The position numbers and the translations under genes were made by a program. Shown here piece by piece: positions 41,607-51,472 of a stretch of DNA of 64,000 bases. This stretch comes from Mucilaginibacter lappiensis (GTDB taxonomy: Bacteria > Bacteroidota > Bacteroidia > Sphingobacteriales > Sphingobacteriaceae). Numbering within the stretch: position 1 is the first letter of the stretch; every line of letters begins with the position of its first letter. Below the pieces are notes generated by a model. It ran no database searches. It saw only the letters and a list, made by a program, of their open reading frames with translations, and was not told the DNA's origin. The DNA lies in contig NZ_FTMG01000002.1 of the NCBI RefSeq assembly GCF_900155965.1, positions 620,001-684,000 of the forward strand, read 5' to 3'.

Positions 41607-44003
41607 ATGATCAAAAACTATTTAAAGATCGCCTGGAGAAACCTGATTAAAAATAAGGTTCACAGTTTTATTAATATAGCGGGCTTGTCGGTTGGCATGG
41701 CAGTAGTAATGCTCATCAGTTTATGGATCTGGGATGAGCTCTCCTATAATAAATACTTTACTAATTATGACAGGCTTGTACAGGTTTGGCAGCACCAAAC
41801 CTTTAACGGTAATGTGGGCAGCCAAACGGCTATGCCTATTCCTTTGGGCCTAAAGCTGCGTGAATCATATAAAAGTGATTTTAAATATGTAACCCTGTCC
41901 ACATGGACAATGGAACATATTATCACTTATGGGGATAAAAAAATTACACGGCTGGGTAATTATGTGCAAGCTGAATTGCCTGGTATGCTCACGCTCAAAA
42001 TGGTTAAGGGAACGCGAGACGGATTAAAGGATCCTTCATCTATCATGATCAATGCCTCACTAGCCAAAACACTTTTCGGAGCTGCCGATCCTATCGATAA
42101 AACCCTCAAGATAGATAACCAGTGGGTGGTTAAAGTAACCGGTGTTTATGAGGATATGCCTAACAATACGCAGTTTAAGGATGTTACTTTTTTTGCTCCG
42201 TGGGATCTGTATATGGCCTCCATGCCTTGGCTTAAAAACGCGGCTACCCGCTGGGGTAGTAATTCATGGCAGATATTTGCACAACTGGCTCCAAATGCCG
42301 ATTGGCAAAAAGTATCAGCTAAGATCAAAGATATTAAACTGATCAACATAGCCGCCCAGGGCGATAAACTGGGGGCGGATTTTAAACCCGTTGTTTTTTT
42401 ACACCCCATGTACAAATGGCATTTATATTCAGAGTTTAAAAACGGGATCAACACTGGAGGTAGTATACAATTTGTTTGGATGTTTGGCATTATTGGCGTG
42501 TTTGTATTGCTATTGGCCTGTATCAATTTTATGAACTTGAGCACGGCCCGTTCCGAAAAACGGGCTAAGGAAGTAGGCATCCGTAAGGCTATAGGCTCGC
42601 AGCGCGTACAACTCATCTGGCAGTTTTTTATGGAGTCGATGCTGATCGTTGCTTTTGCATTTATTCTTTCCATTGTACTGGTAATGCTGGCCCTGCCCTG
42701 GTTTAATAGCGTGGCTGATAAAAAGATGGGCATATTATGGAGCAACCCCTGGTTTTGGCTACTGGGCCTTTTGTTCAGCCTCGTATCAGGTATTATCGCC
42801 GGCAGTTATCCGGCACTTTACCTCTCATCATTTAAACCTATCAAAGTACTAAAGGGTACATTTAAAGTTGGCCGGCTAGCGGCTATACCCCGCAAAGTAT
42901 TGGTGGTACTACAGTTTACGGTTTCGGTTACGCTTATTATAGGTACTATTATCGTTTTCAGGCAAATACAGTTTGCCAAAAACAGGCCAATAGGTTATAA
43001 CCGCGATGGACTGATATATGTATTTGAAAAAACAACGGATATACATAATCATTACGCCGCATTTAGGGATGAGATCATCAAATCAGGAGCGGCGCTGCAA
43101 ACTTCGGAATCTGACAGCCCGGTTACCGGTGTGTGGAATAATACCAGCGGGTTTGACTGGCGAGGGAAACCCCCGGGTATGCTGGATGATTTTGCCGTTG
43201 TTGGCATAACCGATGATTTTGGCAAAACCGTGGGTTGGCAGTTTAAGGAGGGACGCGATTTTTCAAAAGCGCTTTTAACAGATTCATCGGGGATCATTAT
43301 CAATGAGGCCGCGGCAAAATTCATGAACTTTAAAAGCCCCATTGGTGAAATTATAACATCAAACGGCAGACAATACCGGGTAATCGGTATTATTAAAGAT
43401 ATGCTGATGAGTTCACCTTATGAGCCGGTTAAACAAACATTTTTTTATTTGGATAAAAATCCTGTAGGCGTGATATCAATAAAGATGGGGCCAAAATCCA
43501 GTCCGCATGAATCCCTTGAAAAGATTGCAGCCATCTACCAAAAATACGCGCCTGCAGTGCCGTTTGATTATAAGTTTGCCGATGAAGAATATTCCAAAAA
43601 ATTTGATGAAGAAACACGGATAGGCAAGCTATCCAGCTTTTTTGCCTTCCTGGCTATATTCATTAGCTGTTTAGGTCTGTTTGGCATGGCTACATTTATG
43701 GCCGAGCAGCGGGTTAAAGAAATAGGTGTCCGTAAAGTTTTAGGAGCATCGGTATTTAACCTTTGGCGCTTGTTATCAACAGATTTTGTAATACTGGTTA
43801 TTATATCCTTCGTGATCGCATCGCCGGTAGCCTATTATTTTATGAATGGCTGGCTGCAGGGCTATACCTACCGGTCGGAAATTTCATGGTGGATATTTGG
43901 CGTATCGGCAGCGGGCGCTATCGTAATAACATTGGCTACGGTAAGTTTTCAGGCCATTAAAGCGGCGTTGGCCAACCCGGTTAAGAGTTTAAGAAGCGAG
44001 TAA
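41607..44003 (+). CDS. Double-FtsX ABC permease 3 (class B)
   Basis: Third paralogue, 798 aa. It shares the membrane plan but belongs to a second subtype marked by WIWDELSYNKYFTNYDRL after the first helix (class A reads LWVQNELSVD), by the FtsX segment ARSEKRAKEVGIRKAIGSQ and by AIPRKVLVVLQFTVSV at the fifth helix. The periplasmic domains have little similarity to class A, so a different ligand is likely. It forms a pair with permease 4. Confidence 0.9.
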   Translation: MIKNYLKIAWRNLIKNKVHSFINIAGLSVGMAVVMLISLWIWDELSYNKYFTNYDRLVQVWQHQTFNGNVGSQTAMPIPLGLKLRESYKSDFKYVTLSTWTMEHIITYGDKKITRLGNYVQAELPGMLTLKMVKGTRDGLKDPSSIMINASLAKTLFGAADPIDKTLKIDNQWVVKVTGVYEDMPNNTQFKDVTFFAPWDLYMASMPWLKNAATRWGSNSWQIFAQLAPNADWQKVSAKIKDIKLINIAAQGDKLGADFKPVVFLHPMYKWHLYSEFKNGINTGGSIQFVWMFGIIGVFVLLLACINFMNLSTARSEKRAKEVGIRKAIGSQRVQLIWQFFMESMLIVAFAFILSIVLVMLALPWFNSVADKKMGILWSNPWFWLLGLLFSLVSGIIAGSYPALYLSSFKPIKVLKGTFKVGRLAAIPRKVLVVLQFTVSVTLIIGTIIVFRQIQFAKNRPIGYNRDGLIYVFEKTTDIHNHYAAFRDEIIKSGAALQTSESDSPVTGVWNNTSGFDWRGKPPGMLDDFAVVGITDDFGKTVGWQFKEGRDFSKALLTDSSGIIINEAAAKFMNFKSPIGEIITSNGRQYRVIGIIKDMLMSSPYEPVKQTFFYLDKNPVGVISIKMGPKSSPHESLEKIAAIYQKYAPAVPFDYKFADEEYSKKFDEETRIGKLSSFFAFLAIFISCLGLFGMATFMAEQRVKEIGVRKVLGASVFNLWRLLSTDFVILVIISFVIASPVAYYFMNGWLQGYTYRSEISWWIFGVSAAGAIVITLATVSFQAIKAALANPVKSLRSE

Positions 44004-44091
44004 GGGGATTTCGGAGTTCGGATGTTCGAATTCGGATTTAGAAATTAGTTTTTAGAGTTTAAGTGTTTAGATTTTAGAATTTTAAAGAATC
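44004..44091. repeat. Spacer between permeases 3 and 4, duplicated at 48969-49049
   Basis: Most of its length matches 48969-49049 closely, including TTCGAATTCGGATTTAGAAA, ATTAGTTTTTAGAGTTTAAG and the sequence leading into the ATG. The copies precede permeases of different classes. Confidence 0.8.
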
Positions 44092-46473
44092 ATGATCAAA
44101 AACTATTTAAAAATCGCCTGGAGAAACCTCATCAAAAATAAGGCTTCTTCTTTTATCAATGTGGGTGGCCTGGCCGTTGGTATGACCGTAGCTATGCTGA
44201 TTGGCTTGTGGATATGGGATGAACTATCATTTGATAAATATCACCAAAATTATGACCGAGTAGCCATGGTGATGCAGAACGAAGTGTTTAATGGCAATAT
44301 CAATACGGGTACACCGATTCCTCTGCCGTTGGATGCCGAGCTTCGCAAAAGCTATGGAAGCAATTTTAAACATTTGGCCCTATCATCATGGACAAACAGT
44401 CATATTTTAAATGTTGATGATAAAAAGGTTTCTTATAAAGGAAATTTTATGGGAGCGGAAGCACCCGAAATATTTTCGCTCAGGATGTTGCGGGGTTCAC
44501 GAGGCGCTTTAAAAGATCGGTCTTCTATACTTATTTCACAGTCGGTGGCCAAAGCATTATTTGGTAATGCCGACCCCATGAACAAGGTGATCAGGCTGGA
44601 TAATAAAGATGGCTTTAAGGTTTCAGGGGTTTATGAAGATTTGCCTGATAACACCACTTTGCACGATATGGCGTTTATTGGTCCCTGGGAATATTATATC
44701 ACATCGCCGGGTAATGAAAGATCACCTACGGATTGGGGTGATAATTCCCTGTTCATGTATGTGCAATTAGCAGATCATGCAGATATAGCCAAAGTATCCG
44801 CCCAAATAAAAAACATGAAGCTTGACAAGCTGGAAAGAGAGGATAAAAAGTTTAATCCCCAGCTATTTCTTCAGTCCATGAGCAAATGGCATTTGTATGC
44901 CGAATTTAAGGACGGGGTTAATACGGGCGGCGCTATCCAGTATGTATGGCTTTTCGGCATCATTGGTATATTCGTATTATTGTTGGCCTGTATCAATTTT
45001 ATGAACCTGAGTACGGCCCGCAGCGAAAAAAGGGCCAAAGAAGTAGGCATACGTAAAGCCGTAGGTTCATTGCGCGGACAATTGATCAAGCAATTTTTCA
45101 GCGAGTCGTTCCTGATAGCCGGTTTGGCTTTTATATTGTCACTGCTGCTGCTCTGGCTGGCACTGCCCTGGTTTAATGATGTAGCCGGTAAACAGATAGC
45201 TATTTTATGGAACTCTCTGTTTTTTTGGATAGCCGGTATGGGTTTTACTTTATTTACCGGGATAATTGCCGGGCTTTACCCAGCCTTATATCTCTCTTCA
45301 TTTAACCCGGTTAAAGTATTGAAAGGCACTTTTAAAGCAGGGCGTTTTGCCGCCATTCCGCGCAAAGTATTGGTGGTAACCCAGTTTACGGTATCTGTTA
45401 TTCTCATTATAGGCACTATTATCGTTTTTAAACAGATACAATTTGCCAAAAACAGACCGGTTGGATACAGCCGGGATGGGCTGCTGGCTATTGAAGTAAC
45501 CAATGAAGACCTGCATAAACATTTTGATGCTTTGCGGACCGATCTGCTCCAATCCGGAGCTGTAACCGAAATAGCAGAATCATCCAGTTCAACCACCGGG
45601 GTAAACAATCACCGGGGTGATGTTAGCTGGAAAGGGAAAGACCCATCAATGACCTCTTTTTTTGGAAACATCAATGTTACTACCAACTATGGTAAAACAG
45701 TAGGCTGGCAATTTACAGATGGGAGGGATTTTTCGAGCCAATCGGTAGCAGACTCTACGGCCATTATATTGAATCAAGCTGCTGTAAAGTATATGGGACT
45801 GAAAAATCCTGTTGGCGAAATGGTGCAGGTAGGAAAATGGAATATGACCGTAATTGGTGTGGTAAAAGATATGGTGATGGAATCGCCCTATGAGCCGGTT
45901 AAACAAACCATTTTCCGTATTGGCCGTGGTACCTTGGATGATATCCTGATCAAAATAAATCCGAAGATAAGCACGCATGAAGCACTTGGTAAAATAGAAG
46001 CTGTTTGTAAAATGTATTCGCCCTCGGTTCCATTTTCATACCGGTTTGCTGATGATGAATACGCCAGAAAATTTGCTACCGAAGAGCGTATTGGCAAGCT
46101 GGCGAGTTCATTTGCTATGCTGGCCATTTTTATCAGTTGCCTGGGCTTGTTTGGGATGACATCTTTTGTTGCTGAGCAGCGGGTAAAGGAAATTGGTGTA
46201 CGCAAGGTATTGGGTGCAAGTGTTTTTGGCCTGTGGCGCTTAATGTCGCGCGATTTTGTATTGTTGGTAATTATTGCCTTGTTTATAGCCACACCGGTTG
46301 CTTACTATTTTATGCATAGCTGGCTGCAGCACTACACTTACCGGGCCGAACTATCCTGGTGGGTATTTGCATTAACCGGCGCCGGAGCAATTACGATAAC
46401 ATTGCTAACTATAAGCTATCAAAGTATTAAAGCGGCGCTGGCTAACCCGGTAAAAAGTTTAAGGAGCGAGTAA
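44092..46473 (+). CDS. Double-FtsX ABC permease 4 (class B)
   Basis: Fourth paralogue, 793 aa, closely related to permease 3 (GLWIWDELSFDKYHQNYDR; RSEKRAKEVGIRKAVGS; AIPRKVLVVTQFTVSV). The second periplasmic domain differs from that of permease 3 more than the membrane parts do. The 88-bp spacer upstream carries the GAGTTCGGATGTTCGAATTC word and TTTAGATTTTAG repeats and is a near copy of the spacer before permease 6. Confidence 0.9.
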   Translation: MIKNYLKIAWRNLIKNKASSFINVGGLAVGMTVAMLIGLWIWDELSFDKYHQNYDRVAMVMQNEVFNGNINTGTPIPLPLDAELRKSYGSNFKHLALSSWTNSHILNVDDKKVSYKGNFMGAEAPEIFSLRMLRGSRGALKDRSSILISQSVAKALFGNADPMNKVIRLDNKDGFKVSGVYEDLPDNTTLHDMAFIGPWEYYITSPGNERSPTDWGDNSLFMYVQLADHADIAKVSAQIKNMKLDKLEREDKKFNPQLFLQSMSKWHLYAEFKDGVNTGGAIQYVWLFGIIGIFVLLLACINFMNLSTARSEKRAKEVGIRKAVGSLRGQLIKQFFSESFLIAGLAFILSLLLLWLALPWFNDVAGKQIAILWNSLFFWIAGMGFTLFTGIIAGLYPALYLSSFNPVKVLKGTFKAGRFAAIPRKVLVVTQFTVSVILIIGTIIVFKQIQFAKNRPVGYSRDGLLAIEVTNEDLHKHFDALRTDLLQSGAVTEIAESSSSTTGVNNHRGDVSWKGKDPSMTSFFGNINVTTNYGKTVGWQFTDGRDFSSQSVADSTAIILNQAAVKYMGLKNPVGEMVQVGKWNMTVIGVVKDMVMESPYEPVKQTIFRIGRGTLDDILIKINPKISTHEALGKIEAVCKMYSPSVPFSYRFADDEYARKFATEERIGKLASSFAMLAIFISCLGLFGMTSFVAEQRVKEIGVRKVLGASVFGLWRLMSRDFVLLVIIALFIATPVAYYFMHSWLQHYTYRAELSWWVFALTGAGAITITLLTISYQSIKAALANPVKSLRSE

Positions 46474-46595
46474 GTATGATTTCGGAATTGGGATATCAGA
46501 TTTCGGATTTTTCACCATTGCCTGTTTTTTTACAGTATTCAAGAGGTCTTTGACGTTTAGAGATTAGTATTTAGATTTTAGAATTTTAAAGAATT

Positions 46596-48968
46596 ATGAT
46601 CAAGAATTATTTAAAAATCGCGTGGCGCAACCTGATCAAAAATAAAGCGCATAGCTTTATTAATATAGCAGGTTTGTCGGTTGGGCTGGCTTGCAGCCTG
46701 CTTATTTTATTATGGGTGCAAAATGAGCTGAGTATGGATCAGTATCATGTTAATGGCAAGCGCCTGTATTCTGTATATGAAACGCAATATGTTGATAATA
46801 AGGTGGAGGGGCAGTACAGCACGCCGGGGCTGCTGCCAGAAGAATTAAAAAAACAGATACCCGAAATTGAAGCCAGTACAGGGATCACCTATGGGGAAGA
46901 AAATACTTTCCAGGTTGGTGATAAAATATTAAAAATGAATGGTACCGATGCCGGCGCCGATTGTTTTAAAATGTTCAGTATTCCGTTACTACAGGGTGAT
47001 GTACAAACGGCCTTAAACTCGCCGGTAAGCATGGCTATATCCCGTAAAATGGCCAGAGCTTTTTTCGGTAGCCCGGAGGCAGCTATCGGTAAAACCATCC
47101 GCTATGATAACCGGAAAAACTTTACCGTTACTGGCGTGTACGAAGATCTGCCAAGTACTGCCTCACAGAAATATGATTACCTGTTGAACTGGTACAATTA
47201 TATAGAGGAGAACCAATGGGCCAAAAGCTGGGGCAATAATGGGCCGGCCACAGTTATCATGCTACGTGCAGATGCCAATCCAGACGCGGTTGAAAAAAAG
47301 ATCCGCCACTTTTTAGATCATTATAATACAGGTCAAAAGAAAGGAACTTTTACCGAAGAGTTAGGACTGCAACGCTTTGGTGACGGGTACCTGCATGGCA
47401 ATTTTGAAAACGGAAAACCGCAGGGCGGCCGTATCGAATATGTGCGTTTGTTTACTATTGTTGCCATTTTTATTTTATTGATAGCCTGTATCAATTTCAT
47501 GAACCTTACTACCGCCCGGTCTGTTAAGCGTGCCCGCGAAATTGGAGTACGGAAAGTGGTAGGCGCTGTTCGCTCGGTTTTGATCAAACAGTTCATAGGC
47601 GAATCATTACTGGTCACTTCACTGGCAGTTATAGTCGCATTAGTACTGTTAACACTTTCATTGCCGGTATTTAATCAAATTACCCATAAAGAAATAGAGT
47701 TGCCGTTTTATCAGCCCTTATTTTGGCTAAAACTGGTAGGTATCACTTTAATTACAGGTTTAATATCGGGCAGCTATCCTGCTTTATTCCTGTCGTCATT
47801 TAATCCGGTTAAAGTGCTAAAAGGAACTTTGAAATTAGATTCAGGTGCCACAATGTTTCGCAAAGGACTGGTTATATTTCAATTCGCGCTGTCAGTGATC
47901 CTGATAACGGCTACTATTATTGTTTCCAGGCAAATGGCTTACATCCAATCAAAAAACCTGGGGTACGACCGGGAGAACCTGATATATATACCCATGAGCG
48001 GCGAACTTTTAAACAAATATACCACCTTTAAAGATGAAGCCTCCCGTTTGCCCGGGATACAGTCGGTTACCCGTATAAGTAATACCCCGACCAATATTCA
48101 AAACTGGACAGGCGATGTTAAATGGGAGGGTAAAGATCCAAATGTAGTTGTTCAGTTTACGCAGGTTTCTGTTGGATATGATTTTGTGAAAACTATGAAA
48201 TTGAAAATGCTGGAAGGACGTGATTTTTCAAAGGCTTTTCCAACTGACTCGGTGGGATACCTGATTAATGAGGCTGCTTTAAAAAGAATAAAATACAACG
48301 ACCCTATTGGTAAGCCACTCACTTTTTGGGAGAAGAAAGGGGCGATTGTGGGAGTGATGAAGGATTTTCATTTTACTTCCATGCATGAACAGATCAAACC
48401 ATTGGTGATTCGGCTTCGGGAGAACGAAAAGTATGGTAATGTGCTGGTAAAAACCCAACCAGGTAAAACCCGTGAGGCATTGGCCGGATTAGAAACTCTG
48501 TGTAAGGAAATTAACCCCGCGTTCCCGTTTACTTATAACTTCTCAGATCAGGAGTATGAAAAATTGTATCAAAATGAACAGATTGTAACCAGGCTGTCAA
48601 ACGCGTTTGCATTCCTTGCTGTATTTATTTCATGCCTGGGATTATTAGGCTTGGCTATGTTCACCGCAGAGCAAAGGATAAAGGAGATCGGCATACGCAA
48701 GGTGCTGGGTGCCAGTGTAAGTTCGCTGCTTACTTTACTGTCGCTAGAGTTTTTGGTGCTGGTTGTTATTGCTTTAATGATTGCTTTACCCGTATCGTGG
48801 TATAGTATGAGTAAATGGCTGCAAGGGTTTGCTTATCGTACATCCATGCAGTGGTGGATGTTTGGTATGGCAGGAGGAATTATTGTCATAGTAGCCATGC
48901 TAACGGTTAGTTTCCAGGCTATTAAAGCAGCCCTGGTTAATCCGATAAAAAGTTTACGAAGCGAGTAA
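46596..48968 (+). CDS. Double-FtsX ABC permease 5 (class A)
   Basis: Fifth paralogue, 790 aa, returning to class A (ACSLLILLWVQNELSMDQYH). The nearest relative within the array is permease 1: the second periplasmic domain shares the patterns SNTPT, QFTQ-SVGYDFVKTMKLK and FTYNFSDQEY, and both have FQFALSVILITATII at the fifth helix. The spacer upstream (122 bp) contains TTTAGATTTTAG repeats like other spacers. Membrane layout as in permease 1. Confidence 0.9.
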   Translation: MIKNYLKIAWRNLIKNKAHSFINIAGLSVGLACSLLILLWVQNELSMDQYHVNGKRLYSVYETQYVDNKVEGQYSTPGLLPEELKKQIPEIEASTGITYGEENTFQVGDKILKMNGTDAGADCFKMFSIPLLQGDVQTALNSPVSMAISRKMARAFFGSPEAAIGKTIRYDNRKNFTVTGVYEDLPSTASQKYDYLLNWYNYIEENQWAKSWGNNGPATVIMLRADANPDAVEKKIRHFLDHYNTGQKKGTFTEELGLQRFGDGYLHGNFENGKPQGGRIEYVRLFTIVAIFILLIACINFMNLTTARSVKRAREIGVRKVVGAVRSVLIKQFIGESLLVTSLAVIVALVLLTLSLPVFNQITHKEIELPFYQPLFWLKLVGITLITGLISGSYPALFLSSFNPVKVLKGTLKLDSGATMFRKGLVIFQFALSVILITATIIVSRQMAYIQSKNLGYDRENLIYIPMSGELLNKYTTFKDEASRLPGIQSVTRISNTPTNIQNWTGDVKWEGKDPNVVVQFTQVSVGYDFVKTMKLKMLEGRDFSKAFPTDSVGYLINEAALKRIKYNDPIGKPLTFWEKKGAIVGVMKDFHFTSMHEQIKPLVIRLRENEKYGNVLVKTQPGKTREALAGLETLCKEINPAFPFTYNFSDQEYEKLYQNEQIVTRLSNAFAFLAVFISCLGLLGLAMFTAEQRIKEIGIRKVLGASVSSLLTLLSLEFLVLVVIALMIALPVSWYSMSKWLQGFAYRTSMQWWMFGMAGGIIVIVAMLTVSFQAIKAALVNPIKSLRSE

Positions 48969-49049
48969 GGGAATTTCGGAATTAGGATGTTCGAATTCGG
49001 ATTTAGAAATTAGTTTTTAGAGTTTAAGTGTTTAGAGTTTTAAAGAATC
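48969..49049. repeat. Spacer between permeases 5 and 6, copy of 44004-44091
   Basis: Near copy of the spacer before permease 4, with a short deletion in the TTTAGATTTTAG part. Confidence 0.8.
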
Positions 49050-51425
49050 ATGATCAAAAACTATTTAAAAATTGCGTGGCGAAACATCGTCAGGAACAAG
49101 GCACACACTTTTATTAATGTGGCCGGTTTATCGGTGGGCCTGGTATGCAGCCTGCTTATTTTGCTATGGGTGCAAAATGAATTGAGCGTAGATGGTTTTT
49201 TTAAAAATAGCTCCCGCTTGTATTGTGTATATGAGCACCAGAACTATGACCATACGATGCACGGTTCATATAATACCCCCGGCCCAACTGCGGAGCAGAT
49301 GAAAAAAGTGCTACCCGAGGTGGAATACGCAACCAGTGCCGGGTTCGATCAAACAAACACCTTTCAGGTAGGCGATAAGATTCTGAAACAGAGTGGTTCA
49401 GCAGGCAGTGCCGATTATTTTTCCGTATTCAGCTATAAGCTTTTACAGGGCGATGCCAAAAGTGCTTTGAATACGCCGGCGAGCTTGGCTATTTCCCGAA
49501 AAATGGCTGTCGCGTTTTTTGGAAGCCCACAGGCGGCAATAGGTAAAACTATCCGTTACGAAAACAGTAAAAACTTTACGGTAACTGCCATATTTGAAGA
49601 TCTGCCTAAAAACTCGTCACAAAAATTTGATTACCTGATTAACTGGTATGCCTTTCTGAATGAGAACGGCTGGGCCCGGGAATGGGGTAACCAGGGGCCC
49701 GCCACATTTGTGATGTTAAAACCGAATACCAATCCAGCAGCATTCGAAAAAAAAATAGCCCATTTCTTAGATGCCTATAACGGCACTATTCGCAAAACAT
49801 CAACCTTTATTATTGACCTGGGTATTCAACGTTATGATGAAGGATATCTGCATGGCAAGTTTGAGGGAGATCAGTTTGTAGGAGGGCGCATAGAATATGT
49901 ACGTATTTTTAGCATCGTAGCTATTTTTATACTGCTGATAGCCTGTATCAATTTTATGAATTTAACTACAGCCCGTTCTGTTAAGCGGGCGAAGGAAATT
50001 GGTGTGCGTAAAGTAGTTGGTGCCGAGCGCTGGGTCTTAATACAGCAGTTTATCATCGAATCATTATTGATCACTATCATCTCGGTGGGTATATCCTTAT
50101 TATTGCTGGTTCTGTTGCTACCGGTATTCAATCAGATAACGCAAAAACAAATAGAACTGCCGTTTAACCAAACCTCCTTTTGGATTAAGCTTGGATTAAT
50201 CACCTTAATAACCGGGCTGGTATCCGGCAGCTATCCGGCTTTGTTCTTATCATCATTTAACCCGGTAAAGGTTTTAAAGGGTACATTGAGATTAGATGTA
50301 GGAACCACACTGTTCCGGAAAGGCTTGGTTGTATTCCAGTTTGTGCTATCGGTTATACTCATCTCCGGAACCATTGTTATTTCGCGCCAGATGAATTACA
50401 TCCAGTCAAAAAACCTGGGTTATGATCGCGAGAACATGATCTACATACCGCTTGAAGGAGATCTGCTGCCTAAATACAACTTATTTAAAGAAGAAGCTTT
50501 ACGAATGCCCGGCATACAATCGGTAACCCGTGTCAGCGACGAACCTACCAATATCCAAAATGGTACAGGTGGTGTAAACTGGATAGGGAAAGATACTACC
50601 GTCAATATCCAATTCAGCCAGGCTTCAGTAGGGTATGATTTTGTGAAAACCATGAAGCTGAAAGTGCTTTCCGGTCGCGATTTTTCAAAGGAGTATCCAA
50701 CAGACTCAGTAGGTTATATACTGAACGAGGCGGCCCTGAAAAGAATAGGTTATAAAGACCCCATCGGTCAGCCCCTCACCTTTTGGGGAAAGCGGGGAAA
50801 GATAGTAGGACTGATCAAAGACTTTCATTTTAACTCGATGCATGACGCTATACGACCTTTAATATTACGATTGAGGGAACATGAAACATACGGAAGTATC
50901 CTGGTAAGAACCGAGCCCGGTAAAACCCGCGAGGCACTGGCCACGATGGAAAAAATATGCCATCAGCTGAATCCATCATTTCCGTTCACCTATAATTTTT
51001 CTGATCAGGAATATCAGAAGTTATACAAAAATGAGCAGATTGTTGGTAAATTATCAAATGGATTTGCTTTCCTGGCTGTTTTTATTTCTTGTTTGGGTTT
51101 ATTGGGCTTGGCCATGTTTACAGCAGAGCAGCGGGTTAAAGAGATAGGGATCCGCAAGGTGCTGGGGGCCAGTGTGGGTTCGTTATTCGCTTTACTATCA
51201 TCTGAGTTTTTGGTATTGGTAGTTATTGCCCTGTTTATCGCATCGCCTATTGCGTGGTACGCTACGGGTAAGTGGCTGCAGGATTTTGCTTACCGTACGC
51301 CGGTACATTGGTGGATGTTTGCCCTATCAGGAGTGATCATCATTTTCATTGCTTTGGTTACCGTAAGCTTCCAGTCGGTTAAGGCGGCATTGATCAACCC
51401 GATAAAGAGTTTAAGGAGCGAGTAG
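49050..51425 (+). CDS. Double-FtsX ABC permease 6 (class A)
   Basis: Sixth paralogue, 791 aa, class A (VCSLLILLWVQNELSVDGFF). It differs from the other class A members in the first FtsX segment (KRAKEIGVRKVVGAERWVLIQ instead of KRAREIGVRKVVGAVRSVLIK) and in a two-residue-longer first periplasmic end (YNGTIRKTSTFIIDLG). Second periplasmic domain is closest to permeases 1 and 5. A short 47-bp spacer leads to permease 7. Confidence 0.9.
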   Translation: MIKNYLKIAWRNIVRNKAHTFINVAGLSVGLVCSLLILLWVQNELSVDGFFKNSSRLYCVYEHQNYDHTMHGSYNTPGPTAEQMKKVLPEVEYATSAGFDQTNTFQVGDKILKQSGSAGSADYFSVFSYKLLQGDAKSALNTPASLAISRKMAVAFFGSPQAAIGKTIRYENSKNFTVTAIFEDLPKNSSQKFDYLINWYAFLNENGWAREWGNQGPATFVMLKPNTNPAAFEKKIAHFLDAYNGTIRKTSTFIIDLGIQRYDEGYLHGKFEGDQFVGGRIEYVRIFSIVAIFILLIACINFMNLTTARSVKRAKEIGVRKVVGAERWVLIQQFIIESLLITIISVGISLLLLVLLLPVFNQITQKQIELPFNQTSFWIKLGLITLITGLVSGSYPALFLSSFNPVKVLKGTLRLDVGTTLFRKGLVVFQFVLSVILISGTIVISRQMNYIQSKNLGYDRENMIYIPLEGDLLPKYNLFKEEALRMPGIQSVTRVSDEPTNIQNGTGGVNWIGKDTTVNIQFSQASVGYDFVKTMKLKVLSGRDFSKEYPTDSVGYILNEAALKRIGYKDPIGQPLTFWGKRGKIVGLIKDFHFNSMHDAIRPLILRLREHETYGSILVRTEPGKTREALATMEKICHQLNPSFPFTYNFSDQEYQKLYKNEQIVGKLSNGFAFLAVFISCLGLLGLAMFTAEQRVKEIGIRKVLGASVGSLFALLSSEFLVLVVIALFIASPIAWYATGKWLQDFAYRTPVHWWMFALSGVIIIFIALVTVSFQSVKAALINPIKSLRSE

Positions 51426-51472
51426 GTGGGATTTCGATAAAAAGTTTAGATTTTAAAGTTTTTAAGAACCAT

